NCBI GenBank assembly: GCA_016303195.1 | Contig: JAEDMD010000075.1 | Coordinates: 1-8,456, forward strand | DNA: 8,456 nucleotides | Source: Oscillospiraceae bacterium | GTDB lineage: Bacteria > Bacillota > Clostridia > Oscillospirales > Ruminococcaceae | Reading direction: 5' to 3' | In this document: positions 1 through 4,997 of the stretch, piece after piece | Layout of the letters: each line of letters starts with the position of its first letter | Numbering within the stretch: position 1 is the first letter of the stretch | The notes under the pieces: model-generated | The model's database searches: none | Seen by the model: only the letters and a program-made list of their open reading frames with translations | Told to the model about the DNA's origin: nothing | Translations under genes and position numbers: made by a program

Positions 1-1
1 T

Positions 2-535
2 TCTTCCCACAATATACCGTTGGATTCCCTTAATGAAGCGGTGATCGCAGACATAAACGCTTTGCTTTGCGAATGCAAAATGGATTCGGAGTCGTTCAGA
101 AAAAAGCTGATGCAGAAAATAACCGATAATCTGCCCGATGTAACGCAGATAAGGACGGAGCTTGCAGAGCTTGACCGACTGATAGACCGAGAAACCAAAA
201 AGTATAAGCGGCTTTATGATGATTATTATGACGGAGTGATTAAAAGCTCAATGCTTTTTGAGCAGATGTCCTCCGAGTGCAACAGCAAGATTGAAAGCTA
301 CACCGCCAAGAAGGAAAAGCTGGAATCCGAACTGAAATCCTCCACAAAGCATTTCGATGATGTGAGCAAGTTTATCGGACTGATGAGCCGTTTCACAAAA
401 ATCGAAGAACTCAACAAGGAAATACTTAACACACTTATCGAAAAAATCGAGGTTGGCGAGAGAACAGTATCGCCAACAAATGAATACATACAGAATGTTA
501 GGATAAAGTACAAGTTTATCGGTCAGTTAAGCTGA
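2..535 (+). CDS. Large serine recombinase, C-terminal part (5' truncated by window edge)
   Basis: This is the C-terminal tail of a large serine recombinase, the enzyme class that integrates and excises conjugative or mobilizable elements. The reading frame is open from the first bases (SSHNIP then LDSLNEAV), so the TTG at 20 is an internal leucine codon and not a start. The visible part begins just after where the recombinase zinc ribbon would be. It continues as a long charged helical region (about residues 20-120 of the fragment, rich in E, K, L and S) typical of the coiled-coil segment. It ends in a DUF4368-like tail with the pattern LIEKIEV followed by alternating hydrophobics and IKYKFIGQLS. 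The catalytic serine and resolvase domains lie outside the window. A strong terminator follows 62 nt after the stop. Family assignment is confident; the particular element cannot be named. Confidence 0.85.
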   Translation, partial: SSHNIPLDSLNEAVIADINALLCECKMDSESFRKKLMQKITDNLPDVTQIRTELAELDRLIDRETKKYKRLYDDYYDGVIKSSMLFEQMSSECNSKIESYTAKKEKLESELKSSTKHFDDVSKFIGLMSRFTKIEELNKEILNTLIEKIEVGERTVSPTNEYIQNVRIKYKFIGQLS

Positions 536-596
536 TTGATGAACAAATTGTTAAAATCGGTTAGTGTTAAGAACTGCTTGGGGAGCCACATCGTTC

Positions 597-630
597 AAAT
601 CCGAACTCTGAAAAGGGTTCGGATTTTTTC
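597..630 (+). terminator. Intrinsic terminator after the recombinase
   Basis: A perfect 10-bp stem, AAATCCGAAC (597-606) pairing with GTTCGGATTT (617-626), closes a 10-nt loop. With the last stem bases it gives an uninterrupted T run to position 629. It lies 62 nt after the recombinase stop, on the same strand. Confidence 0.8.
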
Positions 631-667
631 ACTTTCTATCCGGGGAAGGCTGTGTTTGGTATAGTGG

Positions 668-902
668 TCAGAAGATAATAACAGCGCCCGGGTCATGCTC
701 CAGGTGCTGTTCAGTATGTTCCAGAAAGATGTTATTGTCATAAAATTCCGATAAGCTCTCCAACTATCTCAATAATCACTTGGGATTCGCTGTCGGAAGG
801 ATATAAGCCATTATAATCTCTTTCTGAAAAATGAAAATTTCGTAAGATTTTTTGCAAGCTTTCTATAAAAGTCTGCAAACCACGTAGAATAAGATGTTTT
901 AC
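668..902 (-). pseudogene. Possible frame-broken remnant of an unrecognised gene
   Basis: Two overlapping minus-strand frames look protein-like but neither has a convincing start. The upstream frame runs without a stop from about 1028 down to a TGA at 738-740 and carries text such as IESLQKILRNFHFSERDYNG followed by SDSESQVIIEIVGELIGIL. The second frame begins after a stop at 764-766 and ends at a TGA at 668-670 with EFYDNNIFLEHTEQHLEH then DPGAVIIF. Joining them needs one frameshift near 740-763. There is no ATG and no Shine-Dalgarno sequence in either frame, and the upstream part of the open frame also runs through hairpin sequences, so the coding part probably starts below about 902. I do not recognise the family. 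It could be a decayed host or element gene, or a chance open frame. Confidence 0.35.
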
Positions 903-904
903 GG

Positions 905-955
905 TAAGATGCAAAAATACTATTATTTTGTTTTTAGCTAAGTTTTTGCATCTTA
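905..955. repeat. 13-bp perfect inverted repeat
   Basis: TAAGATGCAAAAA (905-917) is the exact reverse complement of TTTTTGCATCTTA (943-955), separated by a 25-nt AT-rich spacer. The spacer is longer than a usual terminator loop and no T run follows the right arm. It could be a recombinase or regulator binding site, or a transcript-stabilising hairpin. Function unknown. Confidence 0.6.
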
Positions 956-976
956 AGCGGACAAACAGCGGACAAA
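956..976. repeat. Tandem direct repeat AGCGGACAAA x2
   Basis: The 10-mer AGCGGACAAA occurs at 956-965 and again at 967-976, an 11-bp period or about one helical turn. It starts immediately after the 13-bp inverted repeat. The spacing would suit side-by-side protein binding, but nothing else supports a role. Confidence 0.45.
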
Positions 977-998
977 AATAATATACTCCTGAAATTAA

Positions 999-1035
999 GA
1001 CCGACCGGACTTTTGAAAATCCGGTCGGTCAATTT
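999..1035 (-). terminator. Hairpin terminator downstream of oleate hydratase
   Basis: A perfect GC-rich 11-bp stem, GACCGACCGGA (999-1009) with TCCGGTCGGTC (1020-1030), closes a 10-nt loop. It sits 35 bp past the oleate hydratase stop. Read on the minus strand it is followed by TTAATTT, a weak U tract; read on the plus strand it is followed by AATTTTTC. It may therefore act in both directions, insulating the hydratase from the mobile-element side. Confidence 0.75.
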
Positions 1036-1065
1036 TTCTTGTAAAGCAAATTTCATCTGTTTGTG

Positions 1066-2841
1066 TCAGATAACATTATACTCCTTCAGCAGCTTCTCAA
1101 TATCCGTTCCCTCGATTTTTTTCAGAACAGCCTTGAATGCAATCTTTTCAAGAAGTGTGGGGTTCATTTCGGTTATCTTTTTGCCGTCACGAAGCTGAAC
1201 TGTAGCGTTAAGCAGATCGCGGACATCGTATACGCTGCCCCATACCTCGGGAACGCCACGGTCAATGTCAAGCAGAGTATATACCGCCTCCATACCTGTT
1301 CGCATAGAATACTCAGTGGTGAAAATGGTGTCGCGCTTTGTTTCGGCAAACTGACCAATAAACGCAAAGTTTACTGCTTTCTTGGGTACAACATCAGGAC
1401 GATCGCCTGCGGCACGGGGCATAAAGAATGCGGTGATATACGGCATCATGCAGGGTACCGTATTTGCGCTGTGCTCTGCAAGCACCTCAATCTCATTTTC
1501 AGGCACACCAATATGATAGAGCCATTCCATGCATATCTCCTTACCCGTACATTCGCGCATGGGCTTCTTTACAAAGTTGCCCGGCTTGTCGCTGAAAAGA
1601 CCGTATATCCAGCCAACAAGCTGTCCCTTGGGCTGTGTGCGGAACTGTGGCTGACGGTTAAATGTCCAGCTGAGGAGCCAGTTGGAGTCCTTAACGGTAA
1701 CTATTCCACCTGTTACTACCTTGCCGGAGAACGGGTCGCGCTGACAGATATTCTTGATATATGGTACTATTTTATCGTCCAGCGTTGTTACGGTGGCGCT
1801 CATCCAGTTGCTCTGTTCCGGAGCGGAGCAGAACTTGTCGGGGTGACCGAACGAGGGATCCTGTGCGGCTATCTTACGCCACATATCCCAGCCGCCGCCC
1901 GGCTTGATTTCGGTGTTGAAATCAGCGGGAGTATTCTGGGAGCCGAGAGAAGAATTTTCAACGCAACCTCCGTTGGTGATAAATACAAGGTCATTTTCGG
2001 TAAGGTCTACGGAATCCTCCTTGCCGTCATGAAGCAGGATTATCTTTTTTGCCTGCTTTTTCTCGGGAGTAATATCAAACTCAACATTTACAACTTTGGT
2101 ATTATAATGGAACTGCACTCCGAAGCCTTCCAGATATTTTATCATGGGGAGTATCATAGATTCATACTGATTGTACCTTGTAAATCTAAGCGCCTTGAAA
2201 TCGGGCAGACCGCCTACATGATGAATATAACGCTTGATATACAGCTTCATTTCAAGTGCGCTGTGCCAGTTTTCAAAGGCGAACATTGTGCGCCAGTAGA
2301 GCCAAAAGTTTGAATTCAGCACTTCATCATCAAAAAAGTCTGTGATTTTCTTGTCGTAAAGCTGTTCATCGGGTGTGAAGAACAGTTTCATTATCTCCAT
2401 GGCGCCCTTGTCGGAAAGACCGAATTTTCCGTCTGTGTGGGCGTCCTCACCGCATTTTTCGGTGGCGCGCATAAGGGAGTAGTTGGGGTCGTGCTTGTTG
2501 AGCCAGTAGTATTCGTCCAGCACGCTTACACCCTCTGTTTCAATGGACGGTATCGAACGGAACAGATCCCACATTACCTCAAAATGATTATCCATTTCAC
2601 GTCCGCCGCGCATTACAAATCCCAGACCGGGATATTCATATCCATCGCAGGCACCGCCGGGAATAGGATCCTTCTCGAAGATATGAACGTGCTCGCCCTT
2701 CATCTGACCGTCCCTTACAAGATAGCACGCAGCAGTAAGGGCAGCCAGTCCCGTACCGATGATGTATGCCGATTTCCTGTCAACGCCTTCCGGCTTTTCG
2801 GGCCTTGCAAATGCTTCGTAATTTCCGCTTGAATAATACAT
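1066..2841 (-). CDS. ohyA: Oleate hydratase (FAD-dependent, MCRA family)
   Basis: Oleate hydratase (EC 4.2.1.53) adds water across the cis-9 double bond of unsaturated fatty acids, giving 10-hydroxystearate from oleate. It acts at the inner face of the membrane and needs FAD for structure. The 591-residue length is typical of the family. A Rossmann nucleotide-binding motif GTGLAAL lies at residues 29-35, followed by the acidic strand end in VHIFEKD (about 52-58) and the PGGA loop (61-64). The family signature RGGREM (78-83) places glutamate at 82, and LYIKRY places tyrosine at 201. These match the catalytic Glu82 and Tyr201 of the S. aureus enzyme, so activity is expected. The ATG at 2841 has the ribosome site AAGGAGG (2850-2856) at good spacing, and a sigma-A promoter lies just upstream. 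It is monocistronic, between a terminator on each side. In other bacteria the enzyme detoxifies host unsaturated fatty acids; the neighbouring TetR and MMPL genes fit that role. Confidence 0.95.
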   Translation of the reverse strand: MYYSSGNYEAFARPEKPEGVDRKSAYIIGTGLAALTAACYLVRDGQMKGEHVHIFEKDPIPGGACDGYEYPGLGFVMRGGREMDNHFEVMWDLFRSIPSIETEGVSVLDEYYWLNKHDPNYSLMRATEKCGEDAHTDGKFGLSDKGAMEIMKLFFTPDEQLYDKKITDFFDDEVLNSNFWLYWRTMFAFENWHSALEMKLYIKRYIHHVGGLPDFKALRFTRYNQYESMILPMIKYLEGFGVQFHYNTKVVNVEFDITPEKKQAKKIILLHDGKEDSVDLTENDLVFITNGGCVENSSLGSQNTPADFNTEIKPGGGWDMWRKIAAQDPSFGHPDKFCSAPEQSNWMSATVTTLDDKIVPYIKNICQRDPFSGKVVTGGIVTVKDSNWLLSWTFNRQPQFRTQPKGQLVGWIYGLFSDKPGNFVKKPMRECTGKEICMEWLYHIGVPENEIEVLAEHSANTVPCMMPYITAFFMPRAAGDRPDVVPKKAVNFAFIGQFAETKRDTIFTTEYSMRTGMEAVYTLLDIDRGVPEVWGSVYDVRDLLNATVQLRDGKKITEMNPTLLEKIAFKAVLKKIEGTDIEKLLKEYNVI

Positions 2842-2880
2842 AATAACAGCCTCCTTAAAGCTTTGTTGTTTTGGTTTACA

Positions 2881-2895
2881 GCTATATTATAAAGC
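2881..2895. promoter_or_regulatory. Imperfect palindrome over the oleate hydratase -10 (candidate operator)
   Basis: GCTATATTATAAAGC is a 15-nt inverted repeat with 7-bp arms, one mismatch and a single central base. It covers the -10 hexamer, where a bound repressor would block RNA polymerase. It shares GCT...AGC ends with the palindrome in the export-operon promoter. Part of the symmetry comes from the TATAAT itself, so confidence is low. Confidence 0.3.
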
Positions 2896-2914
2896 GGAAA
2901 AACTGATTTTACAA
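2886..2914 (-). promoter_or_regulatory. Sigma-A-type promoter of oleate hydratase
   Basis: On the minus strand, TTGTAA (-35, at 2909-2914) and a consensus TATAAT (-10, at 2886-2891) are separated by exactly 17 bp. Transcription would start about 25-30 nt before the AAGGAGG ribosome site. The -35 lies just past the terminator of the upstream TetR gene, so the hydratase is transcribed independently. Confidence 0.75.
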
Positions 2915-2925
2915 TAAATAAAACT

Positions 2926-2956
2926 GCCCTCGTGATAAAAGCTTTATCACGGGGGC
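2926..2956 (-). terminator. Intrinsic terminator of the minus-strand TetR gene
   Basis: A 14-bp stem, GCCCTCGTGATAAA (2926-2939) with TTTATCACGGGGGC (2943-2956), contains one T-G wobble and a 3-nt loop. On the minus strand it is followed by AGTTTTATTT. It lies 19 bp after the tetR stop and ahead of the hydratase promoter. Confidence 0.8.
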
Positions 2957-2975
2957 GAAGCTGTATATTTTTTTA

Positions 2976-3560
2976 TCATTCGGAGTGATTTGATGTAACG
3001 GGTCTGTCGGTGCGGCAGTTTTCCAGTGCACGGGTAATATCGCCGTGAATAAGGTTGCTTATTCTGTCGACTATCTGCTTCGGGTCAGCTTTCATATCGT
3101 TTTTTATCCACTCAAGCACTATGCCGACGAATGCAAACTTGTAAAAATCAGCGATGAACTTCTTGTCGTCCTCGCTGACCGACATATTGGCGGAGCGCTC
3201 GTTCACAACGCCGATGAGCAGATCGTATGTGACCCTATAAAGATAGATTTCTACCTGCTCACGGCTTACTGAGCGGTACACGTTCATAATAAACGGCTTG
3301 TTTTCCAGCACGGCATAAAAAATATTCAGAAAACCCTGCTGCCATGTATTGTAGGTCTTTTTGCCCTCCAGAGCCTTTGCAGCGTCCTCCTCACAGGTCC
3401 ATTCCACAAGGTCGTAAATATCCTTGAAATGATAGTAAAAGGTCATGCGGTTGATGCCGCAGTCCTCGGCAATATCGTTTATGGTTATCTTATTCAGCGG
3501 CTTTTTCAGCAGCATATTTTTCAGTGATGCCGCCAATGCACGTTTTGTTATCTGTGACAT
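2976..3560 (-). CDS. TetR/AcrR-family transcriptional regulator (first paralog)
   Basis: A 194-residue one-component regulator. The N-terminal TetR DNA-binding domain covers about residues 4-50, with the helix-turn-helix ITINDIAEDCGINRMTFYYH and the family hallmark FYYHF at 41-45. The remaining three quarters is helical and ligand-binding or dimerising, with the conserved stretch FYKFAFVGIVLEWI (139-152) seen in TetR proteins with the DhaS-like or TetR_C_8-type C-terminal domain. I chose the ATG at 3560 over an upstream in-frame ATG at 3602 because GGAGG (3567-3571) sits 6 nt before it. It also puts FYYHF at the same residue number as in the paralog at 3702. The gene lies upstream of, and on the same strand as, oleate hydratase but has its own terminator. 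It is divergent from the second TetR gene. Likely a repressor of itself and of hydratase or export genes; the ligand is unknown, and a fatty acid is an inference from context. Confidence 0.88.
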   Translation of the reverse strand: MSQITKRALAASLKNMLLKKPLNKITINDIAEDCGINRMTFYYHFKDIYDLVEWTCEEDAAKALEGKKTYNTWQQGFLNIFYAVLENKPFIMNVYRSVSREQVEIYLYRVTYDLLIGVVNERSANMSVSEDDKKFIADFYKFAFVGIVLEWIKNDMKADPKQIVDRISNLIHGDITRALENCRTDRPVTSNHSE

Positions 3561-3577
3561 TATTTTCCTCCGATGAT

Positions 3578-3589
3578 AGTATTTATACT
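3578..3589. promoter_or_regulatory. Short palindrome at the TetR transcription start (candidate operator)
   Basis: AGTAT-TT-ATACT is an inverted repeat with 5-bp arms and a 2-bp centre, just downstream of the -10 hexamer and about 7 bp from the ribosome site. This is a plausible position for autorepression by a TetR protein. The arms are short and the region is AT-rich, so chance is possible. Confidence 0.3.
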
Positions 3590-3592
3590 TAT

Positions 3593-3621
3593 ATTTTATC
3601 ATATCAACATTATTTTTGCAA
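3593..3621 (-). promoter_or_regulatory. Promoter of the minus-strand TetR gene
   Basis: On the minus strand, TTGCAA (-35, at 3616-3621) is followed after 17 bp by TAAAAT (-10, at 3593-3598). The predicted start of transcription falls about 15-20 nt before the GGAGG ribosome site. Confidence 0.65.
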
Positions 3622-3641
3622 TAAATTTTATAATAAGGCGG

Positions 3642-3670
3642 TTGAATTTTATTTTGTGCTATGCTACAAT
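3642..3670 (+). promoter_or_regulatory. Promoter of the plus-strand TetR gene
   Basis: TTGAAT (-35, at 3642-3647) and TACAAT (-10, at 3665-3670) are spaced by 17 bp. The -35 elements of the two divergent regulators are only about 20 bp apart, so a protein bound between them could affect both. Confidence 0.65.
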
Positions 3671-3701
3671 AATAGAAAATGTTTTATCGGAGGGACTTTT
3701 T

Positions 3702-4280
3702 TTGCCGAATTTTACCCGTGACGCTATTATCAGATCATTTCTTGGTCTGCTCAATGAAAAGCCTGTAAATCATATTACCGTAAAGGATATTGTTGAGGCC
3801 TGCGGAATCAACCGCAACTCCTTTTATTATCATTTTCAGGATCTGCCTGCACTTATAGAGGCAGTACTTCAAGCCGAGGCAGACAGGATAATCAGCGAAA
3901 ACGCAAGCCTCGATTCCTTTGAGGATTGTCTTTTGGCTGCTGTAAGCCTTGCACAGAATAATAGAAATGCGGTTCTTCATCTTTATCAGGCGGATCGTGG
4001 TCTGTACGGTCAGTATCTTGACCGTATCGCAGAGTATGCCGTGGAAAAATACATAACCGCCGCTTTAAATGACATTGTTATACCCGAGGAGGACAGAAAG
4101 ATAATCGTTCATTATTACAAGTGCCTTTTGGTGGGAATGGTGCTGGACTGGATGAATTCGGGTATGCAGTATGATATTCGCAGCAGAGTTGCAAGAGTCT
4201 GCGAGCTTTTTGAAGGCAGTATGCAGCAGGCTGTAAACCGTGCGGCGGAAAAATTCAGACAAAAACCCTCCAATGCCTAA
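3702..4280 (+). CDS. TetR/AcrR-family transcriptional regulator (second paralog, TTG start)
   Basis: A 192-residue TetR-family regulator, clearly paralogous to the divergent one at 2976-3560. The DNA-binding domain is at residues 4-50, with ITVKDIVEACGINRNSFYYH. The CGINR and FYYHF elements are shared with the paralog at identical residue numbers. The C-terminal stretch HYYKCLLVGMVLDWMNSGM (137-155) matches the paralog's FYKFAFVGIVLEWI region. The start is inferred to be TTG at 3702, because GGAGGG (3689-3694) lies 7 nt upstream. The longer frame from an ATG at 3573 would add a hydrophobic, AT-rich tail encoded by the promoter region. The gene ends in a terminator and is followed by a separately promoted export operon on the same strand. 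It is the most likely local regulator of that operon, probably a repressor released by a hydrophobic ligand (inference). Confidence 0.88.
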   Translation: MPNFTRDAIIRSFLGLLNEKPVNHITVKDIVEACGINRNSFYYHFQDLPALIEAVLQAEADRIISENASLDSFEDCLLAAVSLAQNNRNAVLHLYQADRGLYGQYLDRIAEYAVEKYITAALNDIVIPEEDRKIIVHYYKCLLVGMVLDWMNSGMQYDIRSRVARVCELFEGSMQQAVNRAAEKFRQKPSNA

Positions 4281-4295
4281 AATTTATACATTTTT

Positions 4296-4333
4296 ATCCC
4301 TGTGACTGTAATTCGGTCACGGGGATTTTTTTG
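4296..4333 (+). terminator. Intrinsic terminator of the plus-strand TetR gene
   Basis: An 11-bp stem, ATCCCTGTGAC (4296-4306) with GTCACGGGGAT (4316-4326), has one T-G wobble and a 9-nt loop. It is followed by seven T residues. It lies 15 bp after the stop codon. Confidence 0.85.
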
Positions 4334-4350
4334 TCTGTTTATTTTTTTGT

Positions 4351-4379
4351 TTGTGTGTGCTAAACTTTAGCTGTAAGAT
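4351..4379 (+). promoter_or_regulatory. Promoter of the DUF308-MMPL-heptad protein operon
   Basis: TTGTGT (-35, at 4351-4356) and TAAGAT (-10, at 4374-4379) have a 17-bp spacer. Both hexamers are imperfect, as is common for regulated promoters. It follows directly after the tetR terminator, so the operon is controlled separately from the regulator. Confidence 0.55.
4359..4371. promoter_or_regulatory. Perfect palindrome between -35 and -10 of the export operon (candidate TetR operator)
   Basis: GCTAAA-C-TTTAGC is a perfect inverted repeat with 6-bp arms and one central base. It lies wholly inside the 17-bp promoter spacer, a classic repressor position. A TetR regulator is encoded immediately upstream, which makes this the best operator candidate in the window. 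Binding has not been shown. Confidence 0.5.
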
Positions 4380-4403
4380 AAAACACGAAAGGAAGTGGTA
4401 AGG

Positions 4404-4997
4404 ATGAAAAAAGAAAATTCGGTACTTACGGTGAAAATCGGTTATATTGCGGTATCGGTGCTTACTGTTATTCTTGGGATATTTCTTATTATCCGCACGG
4501 AAATTTCGCTGAATGCTTTCTGCCGTATTCTGGGTGCGGTAATGACAGCATGCGGTGCGGTAAAGCTGGCGGGATATTTCTCAAAGGACCTGTACCGTCT
4601 GGCATTTGAGCATGACCTTATTTTCGGTACGCTTTTGTGTGTTATCGGCATAGCGGCGCTTGTGCGTCCCGTAAAGGTAATATCGTCAATGCACATTGTG
4701 GCGGGTATCATTATACTTGAGGAGGGTATCTTCAAGATGAGAACAGCCGTTGACGCAAAGCGATTCGGACTTAACAAATGGCACATTATCACCGTGCTTG
4801 CTGTGCTGACGATTACAGCCGGTATTTTGCTCTTGCTGAATCCCTTTGAAGCGGCGCAGACAATGACGGTCATTCTGGGTGCGGCTATGATAGCCGACGG
4901 AATACTGAATTTGTGCGTGGCGGTGTATGCCATAAAGGTCACCAAAAATCAGTTTATTGAAGCTGAATATCATATTGAAGAAAGGAACGATGAATAA
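4404..4997 (+). CDS. HdeD/DUF308-family six-helix membrane protein
   Basis: A 197-residue integral membrane protein. Hydrophobic segments lie at about residues 11-30, 38-57, 70-87, 93-111, 127-146 and 151-175, giving six helices with a short charged C-terminal tail (EERNDE). The repeated pattern of paired helices with small residues (LGAVMTACGAVKLAGYF, ITAGILLLLNPFEAAQTMTV, LGAAMIADGILNL) matches DUF308/HdeD-like proteins. E. coli HdeD is an acid-resistance membrane protein, but the molecular role of the family is unclear. The ATG at 4404 is preferred over a GTG at 4395 because AAAGGAAG (4388-4395) gives an 8-nt spacing to it. It is the first gene of the operon and its stop overlaps the MMPL start by one base (TAATG), which suggests translational coupling and a membrane-associated partner role in export. 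That role is an inference. Confidence 0.8.
   Translation: MKKENSVLTVKIGYIAVSVLTVILGIFLIIRTEISLNAFCRILGAVMTACGAVKLAGYFSKDLYRLAFEHDLIFGTLLCVIGIAALVRPVKVISSMHIVAGIIILEEGIFKMRTAVDAKRFGLNKWHIITVLAVLTITAGILLLLNPFEAAQTMTVILGAAMIADGILNLCVAVYAIKVTKNQFIEAEYHIEERNDE

Larger units (their letters stand above)
536..1065. other. 530-bp region without an intact gene between recombinase and oleate hydratase
   Basis: The region contains the recombinase terminator, a probable broken minus-strand gene, a 13-bp inverted repeat, a two-copy 10-mer and the hydratase terminator. The part around 820-1000 is AT-rich. If the recombinase marks the end of a mobile element, the junction with the host chromosome probably lies here, shortly after 535. 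No convincing attachment core or tRNA can be identified without the other end of the element. Confidence 0.5.

Noticed and set aside
585..612. A tRNA-like T-loop string GTTCAAATC, which would suggest a tRNA attachment site
   Set aside because: The flanking bases do not pair as a T stem beyond one or two positions, and no anticodon or acceptor arms can be built upstream. The same bases form part of the terminator stem.
905..955. The inverted repeat as a terminator or a CRISPR-type repeat
   Set aside because: The 25-nt spacer and lack of a following T run argue against a terminator, and there is no regular multi-copy repeat-spacer pattern.
1063..2313. A long plus-strand open frame (416 codons) opposite oleate hydratase
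   Set aside because: It is antisense to a confidently identified enzyme, has no ribosome site, and its translation has no recognisable domain. The open frame follows from codon choice in the real gene.
3561..3602. N-terminal extension of the first TetR protein from ATG 3602
   Set aside because: The extension would be encoded across the -10, transcription start and GGAGG site of the gene; the ATG at 3560 is properly spaced from GGAGG and aligns with the paralog.
3573..3701. N-terminal extension of the second TetR protein from ATG 3573
   Set aside because: The extension is translated from the promoter and ribosome-site region, gives an atypical hydrophobic leader, and has no ribosome site of its own.
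4442..4945. A minus-strand open frame (167 codons) opposite the DUF308 gene
   Set aside because: It lacks a ribosome site and its translation is low in domain-like features; the plus-strand gene has clear membrane helices and operon context.
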